Source of the DNA: a virus
IMG/VR virus record: IMGVR_UViG_3300029448_000420
Coordinates: 1-24,595 of that record
Length of the DNA stretch: 24,595 nt
Strand: one strand, 5' to 3'
Part shown: piece after piece, positions 13,614 to 21,286 of the stretch
How positions within the stretch are numbered: the stretch's first letter is position 1
Layout of the letters: each line of letters starts with the position of its first letter
Translations under genes and position numbers: made by a program
The notes under the pieces: model-generated
Databases searched by the model: none
Told to the model about the DNA's origin: nothing
What the model saw: only the letters and a program-made list of their open reading frames with translations

Positions 13614-14154
13614 CGAAGTTTTCGTCTGAGGTTTTTGGATCGTAGTCATCTGGTTTAAATGGATTGGAGTCTGGATAGAGTTCTTCGTCGATTTCTTGGT
13701 CAAGTGCTTTGTTGACGGCAAATCTTGGATCTTCATTATCATGAAATGGTTCAATTGCAATAGATAGTTCGCGAGCTAATCGACCAGCTCTACGGAATTC
13801 ATATTTGTAATATGGCTCCCACTGATGAGCAGTGATGATTATTTTTTTAATGCCCATCACATGGCATTGAAAGATAGAAGCGGAAAAAGGATATCGAGTG
13901 GTATAGATAACAGCTCCAGCCATTGGAGTTCCACGTTTAGCAGCTGCAGCAATGGCATAACAGACACAATCGATTTCAATGCCACTGCTTGTTAAAAGGC
14001 TGCGTCCATCTCCAAGTATTTCGCGATCGCGGACAACGATGCATCCTCCTGGTGCGGTCGGATGAGTAGAAGCAGCGCCAACGGCTCTAGCTAAACTCAT
14101 AAAATATTGTTCTTTATTTTTAATGTATGTAGGATCACCTTGTGGGCTAGACAT
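13603..14154 (-). CDS. dCMP/cytidine-deaminase-fold protein lacking the zinc and catalytic motifs
   Basis: 183 aa from ATG 14154 (a GTG two codons upstream is possible). The fold signature is clear: GGCIVVRDREILGDGRS, AIAAAAKRGTPMAGAVIYTT and MGIKKIIIT match the deoxycytidylate deaminase family. The catalytic HAE is read here as D-C-V (D62 to V64, within IDCVCYAI) and the PCxxC zinc motif as P-F-S-A-S (from P89), so none of the three standard zinc ligands nor the catalytic Glu remains. I checked both stretches against the nucleotides. Active members make dUMP for thymidylate synthase; this one is likely an inactive homologue with a regulatory or binding role. The acidic C-terminal tail overlaps the exonuclease gene. 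Confidence 0.75.
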   Translation of the reverse strand: MSSPQGDPTYIKNKEQYFMSLARAVGAASTHPTAPGGCIVVRDREILGDGRSLLTSSGIEIDCVCYAIAAAAKRGTPMAGAVIYTTRYPFSASIFQCHVMGIKKIIITAHQWEPYYKYEFRRAGRLARELSIAIEPFHDNEDPRFAVNKALDQEIDEELYPDSNPFKPDDYDPKTSDENFGED

Positions 14155-14190
14155 ATACACAATTAGAGGAATATATTCTTATATTAGATA

Positions 14191-14604
14191 ATGAGTCAAA
14201 TAGATGTGAGTCAAATGGATTACAAAAAGTTCTGCTATGAGTACGACAAATTCGATGAATACATGAAAAATTTTAGAGAAGAAAATCCTGAATTAACCAC
14301 CGACTCTTCTTCTGAGAAACTGACTTTCAGCAAGTTAGAGCATAAGCACGATACAAACGATGCATGGTTGGAGCTAGGTAAAAAGAATGACATGATTCAA
14401 AACCCGGCTCATTACACCGGAGGGAAAACAGAAGCTATTGATATTATTGAAGATGCTATCTCTCATGCCTCAAGTGTAGAGTCTGGCTTTCTACAAGGTC
14501 AAGTTTTGAAATACATGTTGAGAATGTGGCTAAAAAACAATCCATTGGAAGATGCAAAGAAAGCACAGTGGTATCTAACAAGGTTGATTAAGCAAGTGCG
14601 ATAA
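14191..14604 (+). CDS. DUF3310 protein
   Basis: 137 aa. The C-terminal half carries the DUF3310 pattern: MIQNPAHYTGGKTEAIDIIE, GFLQGQVLKYMLRMWLKNNP, EDAKKAQWYLTRLI. The family is widespread in phages and of uncertain function, sometimes called nucleotide kinase-like. The N-terminal 60 residues are a charged extension. It is the only + strand gene in the minus-strand replication block and starts 36 bp from the divergent deaminase-like gene, so both promoters must share that small gap. A hairpin follows its stop. Confidence 0.85.
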   Translation: MSQIDVSQMDYKKFCYEYDKFDEYMKNFREENPELTTDSSSEKLTFSKLEHKHDTNDAWLELGKKNDMIQNPAHYTGGKTEAIDIIEDAISHASSVESGFLQGQVLKYMLRMWLKNNPLEDAKKAQWYLTRLIKQVR

Positions 14605-14613
14605 ACTAGAAGA

Positions 14614-14629
14614 GCGCTCGTTAGAGCGC
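14614..14629. terminator. Hairpin between convergent genes (weak terminator)
   Basis: GCGCTC-GTTA-GAGCGC is a perfect 6-bp stem between the stop of the + gene (14604) and the stop of the minus gene (14632). No long T-tract follows on either strand, so termination may be weak. Confidence 0.5.
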
Positions 14630-14631
14630 AA

Positions 14632-15039
14632 TTAGCAGCGTTTAAAGAATAAATATTGACTTCGTTGTTCTAAAGTCTCGTGATCTTGAATATGAGGCAA
14701 AAGCAGGTCATATACTTTATTCATATCTTGACTGAAGTGCTTGAAATAAACGGATATACCTGAGGATAATTCTGTAATTGTAGGTACGTACCAAGCTGCA
14801 GGAATAAAACAATCCCAAGGTTCAAGCTCAAGAGACACCCAACTGTTCAGTTCTTCTAAGCGCTGAGCAGTTTTTATTATGTGTGCTTCTTGCGCTTGAT
14901 CCTGAGGGATACTTAGTTTATTGTTATATAGTAAAGCATGTTTCCACATCAAAGTACCATCTTTATGAATCAAACGGCAAGGATGAACTAAAACGCCAGA
15001 TGGTAAGTTGTATAAACATTGAGAGGCAATGTGTTTCAT
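14632..15039 (-). CDS. Hypothetical protein, 135 aa
   Basis: Start ATG 15039 is set by the Shine-Dalgarno AAGGAG about 12 bases upstream and by the TAA of the previous gene one base away; longer N-terminal versions would run deep into that gene. Sequence: MKHIASQCLYNLPSGVLVHP, then helices with Trp and Leu (LNSWVSLELEPWDCFIPAAW), ending YLFFKRC. No recognised motif and no clear membrane helix. It is coupled to the Dam-like gene upstream. Confidence 0.6.
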   Translation of the reverse strand: MKHIASQCLYNLPSGVLVHPCRLIHKDGTLMWKHALLYNNKLSIPQDQAQEAHIIKTAQRLEELNSWVSLELEPWDCFIPAAWYVPTITELSSGISVYFKHFSQDMNKVYDLLLPHIQDHETLEQRSQYLFFKRC

Positions 15040-15040
15040 A

Positions 15041-15709
15041 TTAAAGATCTCCTTTGCGATCTTCAAAGAAATCAAGATCCTTTGACCAATTGTCGCCAGC
15101 ATATTCGTTATAAATAATTCTGCCAACATCTCTAAAGGTACTATAGAAAAGAGTCACTTTATCGATATCAGACATAGTTTGATCTAAAGGCGGCCCATAA
15201 AGTAAGACATTCCAAGAAGATGGGCAGACAGGTTCAAACCCTTTTGCTGTAGCACGCAGCTGCTTAATTCGTTTGAATGGAATACAAACAGGATAATCCC
15301 AGATAACAGGACAAGCCCGCATAATTTCTGAAGCACTGGTAAAGAAGACAAAACTTTTAATGTGATTATTGCGATACTCATTGATTGTTTTGTTCAACCA
15401 AACTCGTGTATTACGTACAGCTCCTTTAGGCGAAACCCATACATTACCGTGCCAAGTTTCAGTCAAAGGGTTGACATTAATTGCTGGTACAGAGGTAGCA
15501 TCAACAAGAACTTGTTGAACAGGATCGGAAGTAGGATCAAAATCAATTGATCCCATTACGTTACGAGCACGTTCAATAAGCTGAGGAGTTGGATATAGAG
15601 GAAGTTTAAGTCCTTGTGCCTGGAGCTTATCCGCTAAATTCTGCTGCGATCGTTCGGAGGCTTTCCTGGCTCCCACCTGCTTCCACGCTAAATGTTCTTG
15701 TTCCAGCAT
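15041..15709 (-). CDS. Dam-type adenine methyltransferase-like protein with a degenerate catalytic motif
   Basis: 222 aa from ATG 15709, overlapping the upstream gene by 83 nt. The layout follows phage N6-adenine methyltransferases (Dam family): YPTPQLIERARNVMGSIDFD followed by PTSDP (the IDxDPxSD element), then WHGNVWVSPKG where active enzymes have W-NPPY. The catalytic (D/N)PPY is thus S-P-K-G here, checked on the nucleotides. Later FVFFTSASEIMRACPVIWDY and PSSWNVLLYGP fit the family's fold. It may be an inactive relative used for DNA binding or protection, or may have changed substrate. Family assignment is by eye, fairly confident; activity is doubtful. Confidence 0.6.
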   Translation of the reverse strand: MLEQEHLAWKQVGARKASERSQQNLADKLQAQGLKLPLYPTPQLIERARNVMGSIDFDPTSDPVQQVLVDATSVPAINVNPLTETWHGNVWVSPKGAVRNTRVWLNKTINEYRNNHIKSFVFFTSASEIMRACPVIWDYPVCIPFKRIKQLRATAKGFEPVCPSSWNVLLYGPPLDQTMSDIDKVTLFYSTFRDVGRIIYNEYAGDNWSKDLDFFEDRKGDL

Positions 15710-16049
15710 CACTGATCAATGTAATAAGTACGTTTTTAGACCAGTCATTCTCGTCAACTTCTTGAATGAGTTTACGTAAGAACTTAATAACATCGTCATC
15801 GTTAGCATTTTCAGCTTCGATGATATCCCTCTCAATATCAACACCACTCATAAAAGTGGTGGAATCATTTTGAAGATTGATAATTAAACTCCCTGCGCCA
15901 TAAGTCAAAACGCCATTACTTGCAATGTTAATAAAATCAGTGAGGATAAGTTCAGCGGTAGCAGCAAGAAACTTCTGCTCTTGCTCCTTTTCGTCTCCAA
16001 ACTTATCTGATTGGATTAATTGTTGGAGTAAATCAGTACGACGTGACAT
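15627..16049 (-). CDS. Hypothetical protein, 140 aa
   Basis: ATG at 16049. The sequence (MSRRTDLLQQLIQSDKFGDE, FLAATAELILTDFINIASNG, EVDENDWSKNVLITLISDAG) is mixed helical/beta and acidic. Nothing recognised. Its last 83 nt also encode the start of the Dam-like protein in another frame, so the two are probably translated together. Confidence 0.6.
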   Translation of the reverse strand: MSRRTDLLQQLIQSDKFGDEKEQEQKFLAATAELILTDFINIASNGVLTYGAGSLIINLQNDSTTFMSGVDIERDIIEAENANDDDVIKFLRKLIQEVDENDWSKNVLITLISDAGTRTFSVEAGGSQESLRTIAAEFSG

Positions 16050-16081
16050 AATAGAATGACTCTTGTATAAGGATAAGTAAT

Positions 16082-16897
16082 TTAATAATCTAATGTGGGA
16101 TTTTCGTCATCTTCATTGTTATCAGTAGGCCCTTGATGCAAGCCTGAATTTTCAGAAGATGTTTGTGTTATATGACGACCAGCAAGCATATCAAGCATGA
16201 CTGCTTCAAACTTGTCACCATATACAGTATTGGGGTCAAGAATTAGTGCCTCACGCTCAGCCAATTCAGCACTTTCCATAAGTTTTTCTTGTTCTTTCAG
16301 CGCTTCTTCCATGACATATTCAGCAACTTGCTGTTTAAGTGTATGAAGTTCGCAGGCAAGTTCAAAGCTTTCATAATAACTATCCTGATCAACAAAAACC
16401 CCGACATTCTGTGGAATTAGATGAAAGGGATTACAGCAGTATTTATTGCCGCAGGTTGAGCGTACAGACGTGTAACCAAGGTCTCCCCAGCTAAACCACA
16501 TAGCAACCCGTTGAGGGTGGTGCTGAGTGCTGCTTGTTAGGCCGTGCCGCCTCCAAGCAAACTGAGGCTGCTTAGTACGTTTATTGATGCAGCCTTTCCA
16601 TTCCCAACATTCATCAGGTGCACCGATTTCAACCTGAGACCAGAACTTAAGAGCTTTCTTGCGATTCGCCTTAAGAAGAGAGTCGATATTAAAAGAGATA
16701 CGACCTTCACGAGCAGCCGCTACACAACGAACACATGCTTGGTGACTGTCAAATCTCATTGAATGAGAAGAGAAACGTCCAAGTGAATGGCCTGTATAAA
16801 GGCATAGCTCACCTTCTATAGCAGTGTTGGACATTTGCATGACACGTCTTCCGTAAGCGTGACCTCCTCGTTTTTTGCTGGGTTGAGCTTCAGGCAT
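16082..16897 (-). CDS. HNH-endonuclease-like protein with altered active site
   Basis: 271 aa. The central region fits phage homing-type HNH proteins with a zinc loop: FWSQVEIGAPDECWEWKGCI, PQRVAMWFSWGDLG, then VRSTCGNKYCCNPFHLIPQ. In canonical members the first His (VDHLC...) precedes the CxNxxCxNPxHL element; here it is replaced (VRSTC), so cleavage activity is doubtful, although the zinc ligands and last His remain. An N-terminal Cys-rich part (CLYTGHS, ACVRC) may bind another zinc. The C-terminus is helical and acidic. The ATG overlaps the TAA of the upstream gene. Confidence 0.65.
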   Translation of the reverse strand: MPEAQPSKKRGGHAYGRRVMQMSNTAIEGELCLYTGHSLGRFSSHSMRFDSHQACVRCVAAAREGRISFNIDSLLKANRKKALKFWSQVEIGAPDECWEWKGCINKRTKQPQFAWRRHGLTSSTQHHPQRVAMWFSWGDLGYTSVRSTCGNKYCCNPFHLIPQNVGVFVDQDSYYESFELACELHTLKQQVAEYVMEEALKEQEKLMESAELAEREALILDPNTVYGDKFEAVMLDMLAGRHITQTSSENSGLHQGPTDNNEDDENPTLDY

Positions 16898-17133
16898 TAA
16901 AAATCTCCTTCAGGTTTTACATAGTTACCACCATTAGCTGGATACTGCTCTTCGAGAGGCAGTTTTTCGAGTTGATGATTAATCATGTATTCATAACGAG
17001 TACTGTTTTCATATTTAATACGTACAAGTTTTGCACGTGATGTGTAGTACTCAGCGGGTCCAACTACAAGTGCAGTCAAATCATTTGATTTAACACGCAC
17101 GCGAAGACCAAGTTGAATATCAGATGCTTTCAT
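16897..17133 (-). CDS. Hypothetical small protein, 78 aa
   Basis: ATG at 17133; its TAA overlaps the next ATG (TAATG). The sequence MKASDIQLGLRVRVKSNDLT, ALVVGPAEYY, AKLVRIKYENSTRYEYMI is strand-rich, like small SH3/KOW-type barrels that begin with a -GxRVRVK- strand. That is a resemblance only. It lies between the primase-helicase and the HNH-like gene in one operon. Confidence 0.65.
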   Translation of the reverse strand: MKASDIQLGLRVRVKSNDLTALVVGPAEYYTSRAKLVRIKYENSTRYEYMINHQLEKLPLEEQYPANGGNYVKPEGDF

Positions 17134-17162
17134 AGTAATAGTTGCGAGAGAAATATGTGTAA

Positions 17163-19388
17163 TTAAAAGTCGTTCAAAATATGATTCTCATCAAGAGGAT
17201 CATTTTTAGGACGCTGCCAAATTCGAACAGACTTAAATTTATTAGTCTGTGGATCCTTACGTTTTGTACTTAAACGTCGCCAACCTAGTGATTGAAGAAC
17301 ATCAGCAACACGACGAGCTTCACGACGACCTTGATTACGTGGATCAAGCTCTAATGCTTGTGTCAGAATATCGGCTGCATAAACTTCGGGACGAATACTG
17401 ACGTATGCAGCGATTTTTTCAAACCACGGATCAGGATCACCAAACTCTTGTATGTATTCTGAAATAGCAGCAATTTCACCGCTATTGAACTCATAACTAA
17501 CGCCGCTACGATATGCATGAACAGCAGCTGCCCAAATACTATCGCGTTGTTCTGCTAAACGTTTCCAAGGAATTTGAAAACCTGCACCAATTTCAAGTGG
17601 TACAAATCGACGGTTACCGGTACTATCAACAAGAAACTGGTTTCTGTTAGTCGTACCAATCATCACAAACCTTCTTGGCAATTTCGAAGGCAATGATGCA
17701 TAGGGATAGCGAACTTCGTCTACACGACTAGTAACCAAGTTTTTAAAGTTCTCGATATTACGAGAGTTGAAATAGTTATCAATTTCAGGTAACTCAAGAA
17801 GCCATGCAACATGCAATCGGTACTGCTCTTTCATCAACGTTTCCAGAGGAGTTGTAATTTCTGAGAACAATCCTTTAGGAACAAGATTACGTGCAAACAT
17901 TGACTTACCAACACCTTGAGCACCTACAAGAATTGGCAACCAAGACATTGATTCGCCTGGTTGATAAGCACGTGCAACAGCGCCAATCATCATCCGTTGC
18001 ATTGCAAGCGTTGCAAGCGGCTGAGGGTTGCCTAGAAATACATTGCCTATCGAGTCCCAGTCTTCATGAGGTTTGGCGTGAGCAGCGCAATGATCCAGAT
18101 ACTTAGTGATAGGGCAGTAACTATTCTTAAGTGCTGCATATTGAATAGCAGCTTTAATGCGAGGTTCAGGAATAAAGATTCCATTTTCACAGGCAAGCTT
18201 AGTAGTCATTAAGTCAAGATCATGGCCTTCTAATTGAACGACTACGCCAGCATGATTGTTATATTCAATTGCTCCGGTTAGCTTATTTTTACGTAAGTCA
18301 GTCAAAATCGATTTGACTTTCGCTACATCGTCTTCGCGCTCTTTAGCTGCATCATCATTTGACTTTTTTGGCCTACCGCGTTTTTTGACATCTTTAGTAT
18401 CAGGCAGTGGTTCAGGTTCAAAATCCATAGATTCTCCTTTTGAATGGGATATAATTTCATCAAAATTAAGTAGTGGATCTGTTTCGTTGTATCCACTTGC
18501 ATTACTTGTAGCACTAAAAGATAAGTGAGCAGGTAATGAGCTAGTCCAGTTAGGATCTTGTTTTTTAGCTAACGAATAAAGTTTAGTATGCCCTGCGTAT
18601 CTACCGAGACCTTTCCATTTATATGGTCGAATATTATCAGGTTTATGACCGTGATGGCCGCGTAAAACCCAAGCAACCCAATCGTCAAAAATTACACTAC
18701 CTACGCCAGCACAAGCTGCCATAACAGGTACGTAATAAGACTCGTATTCACCATCATCTGATGGACGTAAAAAGTCACGCAAGAGCCACTGACAACGCTG
18801 TATATCAACATCATTGCAAGCTGTTGGTATGAATTCCGCAGGCTCGTCGAAGTCAATATCTGCCAGCAGAAAATCAGGAACAATCGCGTCAGCATTAAGA
18901 CGACTAACAGAATTTGTATTGCCGTACCACAGACGTTCAGGCTTTTGACCGCAATTGTCTTTAAGCGATTCAAGACTCAACTCCGCAAGTAAACGATTGA
19001 CAATTAGCCAATATGCACCTTTATGTTGAGCAGCACTGTCTAAGTCAAGTGCAAGTAGAAAAAGTGCTCTAAATCGATGCTCTTCAGGTGTATGACTGGC
19101 AGAAGTATATGTAGCTACACACCATTGCTGAGCTGTCGTTGTATCCCAAAAAGCATCTAAAGTAGTGTCACCGTCGAAATCGATAACAATTAGATTACTA
19201 CCTGATGCATTATCACCACAGCGATGACGTTCATAAAAATGAGTAGCACACCAGCCATAACCAGCATGTACCCATTTTAAAAGCCACTCAATATCAACAA
19301 AGATATTTTTCCAACCTTTAGCAACAAGCTGTGGATTTTGTTTATTCTGACAGTTCTTGTTGACTGCAATCTTCAGTATCTTTGACAT
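17163..19388 (-). CDS. AEP primase - VirE-type helicase fusion
   Basis: 741 aa. N-terminal archaeo-eukaryotic primase-type domain: VIDFDGD (D70, D72), YTSASHTPEEHRFRALF (S97, H99, R105) and KPERLWYGNTNS. A linker with an AT-hook-like KKRGRPKK (335-342). C-terminal VirE/SF3-like ATPase: Walker A GAQGVGKS (489-496), LLELPEIDN (E532, Walker B), IGTTNRNQFL (N581, sensor 1), GNRRFVPLEI (Arg 593-594). Such fusions prime and unwind DNA at phage or plasmid origins and replace the T7 gp4 primase-helicase. The 5' end overlaps the nuclease gene by 47 nt. Confidence 0.9.
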   Translation of the reverse strand: MSKILKIAVNKNCQNKQNPQLVAKGWKNIFVDIEWLLKWVHAGYGWCATHFYERHRCGDNASGSNLIVIDFDGDTTLDAFWDTTTAQQWCVATYTSASHTPEEHRFRALFLLALDLDSAAQHKGAYWLIVNRLLAELSLESLKDNCGQKPERLWYGNTNSVSRLNADAIVPDFLLADIDFDEPAEFIPTACNDVDIQRCQWLLRDFLRPSDDGEYESYYVPVMAACAGVGSVIFDDWVAWVLRGHHGHKPDNIRPYKWKGLGRYAGHTKLYSLAKKQDPNWTSSLPAHLSFSATSNASGYNETDPLLNFDEIISHSKGESMDFEPEPLPDTKDVKKRGRPKKSNDDAAKEREDDVAKVKSILTDLRKNKLTGAIEYNNHAGVVVQLEGHDLDLMTTKLACENGIFIPEPRIKAAIQYAALKNSYCPITKYLDHCAAHAKPHEDWDSIGNVFLGNPQPLATLAMQRMMIGAVARAYQPGESMSWLPILVGAQGVGKSMFARNLVPKGLFSEITTPLETLMKEQYRLHVAWLLELPEIDNYFNSRNIENFKNLVTSRVDEVRYPYASLPSKLPRRFVMIGTTNRNQFLVDSTGNRRFVPLEIGAGFQIPWKRLAEQRDSIWAAAVHAYRSGVSYEFNSGEIAAISEYIQEFGDPDPWFEKIAAYVSIRPEVYAADILTQALELDPRNQGRREARRVADVLQSLGWRRLSTKRKDPQTNKFKSVRIWQRPKNDPLDENHILNDF

Positions 19389-20109
19389 CCTCTAATTCGT
19401 GAAATTGTTTAGCCCGCTTTATAAACCTAGTTTCAAACCGATTCATTTGATCTGAATCGATGAAAATTCCTTGAGTAGTTTCTGGAGTAGAAACAATAAT
19501 CAAGGCAACGTCACACATGAATCCAGTGCGCTCGTGAAGTGCAAGACGATAAGCCGCCATTTGCTGAGCACACTTTTGATATTTACGAAATCCACCAAAG
19601 CCAGCACGATCACCTCTTTCAGGAAACGTATTCATATATGGAGCTGTACTTGTCTTAAAGTCAGCAATGACTTTGACTCCACCGATCTCGCCAATAAGGT
19701 CGGGACATCCGGCATACATATGTTCAGTAGACCAAACATAAGCTACCTCTCTATCATCACTTCTCAAGTGATTCCAGTCAGGACGAAGCGGTCGCTCTGA
19801 CCAATGAAGTATATCAAACCAATCAAGATATTGAGTGATGCCGTTCCAATAATCCTGATATTCTTCAGGAATATTTGGATCTAAACCACGCAAGTAGTTT
19901 TCACAACCAAGGTGGATGGCTGAACCTCTAGTGCTAGCTTCTTCAAGCGCACCTGGGTTATTTTTTTGCCACGTACGTAAAGAAGCTTTTGATTTTTCTG
20001 TTTCGGTAGCCGAAAGTATAGTGGTAACTGACGGCATATAAAGGCCGGAACACAGGTATTTACGATATCCTGACGGCGTTTGAATACGATAGGGCAGATC
20101 AGTAGTCAC
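19342..20109 (-). CDS. PD-(D/E)XK exonuclease (RecB/Cas4-like)
   Basis: 255 aa with GTG start at 20109, which overlaps the upstream stop by 11 nt. Motifs: PSVTTILS at the N-terminus; RGSAIHLGCE (H66); E121; GCPDLIGEI (D137); VIADFKTS (D150-x-K152); QQMAAYRLAL (Q183, Y187). This is the order of the RecB-like nuclease family, as in Cas4-type and phage exonucleases (lambda-exonuclease fold). It should degrade or resect DNA for recombination or replication. No Cys cluster for an Fe-S centre is seen, unlike Cas4. It lies in the replication operon between the coiled-coil protein and the primase-helicase. Confidence 0.88.
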   Translation of the reverse strand: MTTDLPYRIQTPSGYRKYLCSGLYMPSVTTILSATETEKSKASLRTWQKNNPGALEEASTRGSAIHLGCENYLRGLDPNIPEEYQDYWNGITQYLDWFDILHWSERPLRPDWNHLRSDDREVAYVWSTEHMYAGCPDLIGEIGGVKVIADFKTSTAPYMNTFPERGDRAGFGGFRKYQKCAQQMAAYRLALHERTGFMCDVALIIVSTPETTQGIFIDSDQMNRFETRFIKRAKQFHELEDVKDTEDCSQQELSE

Positions 20110-20449
20110 TATCCTCTACGTTAGGCTGTTGCGCTTGAAACGCTGTGCTGTAATTAGAAGGTGTGGTTTGCTGTTGAAACATGGCATACAACTGACCTAC
20201 TGCTTGTCCAACGGCATCTACAACTTGTCCCATTGCAGCAACTTGTTGATTCAAGACAGCCACTTCCTGGCGTAGTGCCATCGTGTGATCCATCAAAGAT
20301 GGTTTCGGCGCAATCATTGCAGATTGAGGAGCAGCAGCTGGTTCTGCTGGAGGAGCTTCATTAGCGTGCTTCTGTTTTGCACCTTCAATAATTTGAGCAA
20401 TTCTGGCTTGCATTTCTGGAGGCAAGCCTTCGGTATTAATGTTAGTCAT
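20099..20449 (-). CDS. Coiled-coil hypothetical protein, 116 aa
   Basis: ATG at 20449. A Pro/Ala-rich N-terminal half (NEAPPAEPAAAPQ) is followed by a helix with heptads (LRQEVAVLNQQVAAMGQVVD, AVGQAVGQLYAMF) and a Gln-rich tail. Probably a multimeric scaffold or adapter; no enzyme motif. It is coupled to the nuclease gene by an 11-nt overlap (GTGACTACTGA). Confidence 0.65.
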   Translation of the reverse strand: MTNINTEGLPPEMQARIAQIIEGAKQKHANEAPPAEPAAAPQSAMIAPKPSLMDHTMALRQEVAVLNQQVAAMGQVVDAVGQAVGQLYAMFQQQTTPSNYSTAFQAQQPNVEDSDY

Positions 20450-20483
20450 GAGTTAAGTAAATAAATGGATTGATTAGAGTTAT

Positions 20484-21224
20484 TTAGAACTCCGCTTCAT
20501 CTTCAATTTTTTTAGCTTGTGTGCTGGGGAGCACAGTCGCTCCTCTTTTGTCTGTGCCACCTGCAGGTAAACCTTTAGCGTCAGTTTGCTTCCCATCAAA
20601 AGGATCTTTCCCTTCAAAGAAGTTAGGTAACCAAATACTTTCTTTTTCGGTAGCCCATTGTTTAACAATCTTCTCTGGTACTTTACGAACCTTTGGGAGA
20701 ATGCTGTATGAAGTTTCAAGGCCAGTGCCTTTACGAGTAATCTTAATCGAGAAATTAGCAAGTCCATCATCAGTCCATGTATAGTCTTCGATTTCCTGAA
20801 GAATTTCAGTAAGCTGTTCTCTTAAAGACTTCTGCTCGATAAACACAACTTCTAGTCTTCCACGTGCTGCACTAGTTGCAACCCATGCGAGAAACTTACG
20901 TGGTTTAACGGTAGTGCCATCAATCTTTGGTCGATCTGGTTTTGACCAATCAGTTTCACGAGCAAGATCAGTAGCGTTGTTTGGATAAGAACGAGTAACT
21001 ACATATCCATTGAATCGCAGTTCACCAGTTTTTTCATTTAACGTTTCCGATGCATATTGCCAACCAGTAACAGCGTGACCTGTTTCATAACAGCCAAGCA
21101 ATCGGAACTCTTCTGATTCACCATCTTTGAGAGAGCTTGGTTTCCAATAAGGTTGAGGTTCTTTAGTTTCAATTTTATCTGTTGATGTTGCCAGTAAATC
21201 TGGCGGTAATACTTGGAGAGTCAT
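20484..21224 (-). CDS. Putative ssDNA-binding protein with acidic, Phe-terminated tail, 246 aa
   Basis: I take ATG 21224 (MTLQVLPPDL); the longer frame starts with a TTG and has a hydrophobic leader without function. Features: YWKPSSLKDGESEEFRLLGC, a central beta part, then GRLEVVFIEQKSLREQLTEI and ITRKGTGLETSYSIL. The C-terminus is acidic with a final Phe (EDEAEF), like SSB and T7 gp2.5 tails that recruit replication enzymes. I recognise no named domain, so the ssDNA-binding call is inferred from tail and position next to a second SSB-like gene. Confidence 0.55.
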   Translation of the reverse strand: MTLQVLPPDLLATSTDKIETKEPQPYWKPSSLKDGESEEFRLLGCYETGHAVTGWQYASETLNEKTGELRFNGYVVTRSYPNNATDLARETDWSKPDRPKIDGTTVKPRKFLAWVATSAARGRLEVVFIEQKSLREQLTEILQEIEDYTWTDDGLANFSIKITRKGTGLETSYSILPKVRKVPEKIVKQWATEKESIWLPNFFEGKDPFDGKQTDAKGLPAGGTDKRGATVLPSTQAKKIEDEAEF

Positions 21225-21286
21225 AGAATTATAATTCAACTCTCCAAATATAAGCAATAGGATTAATAATTGTGAGCCATAATTAA

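Noticed and set aside
18256-18528. 90-aa + strand ORF inside the primase-helicase gene
   Set aside because: Serine-rich antisense shadow of the disordered linker of the 741-aa protein.
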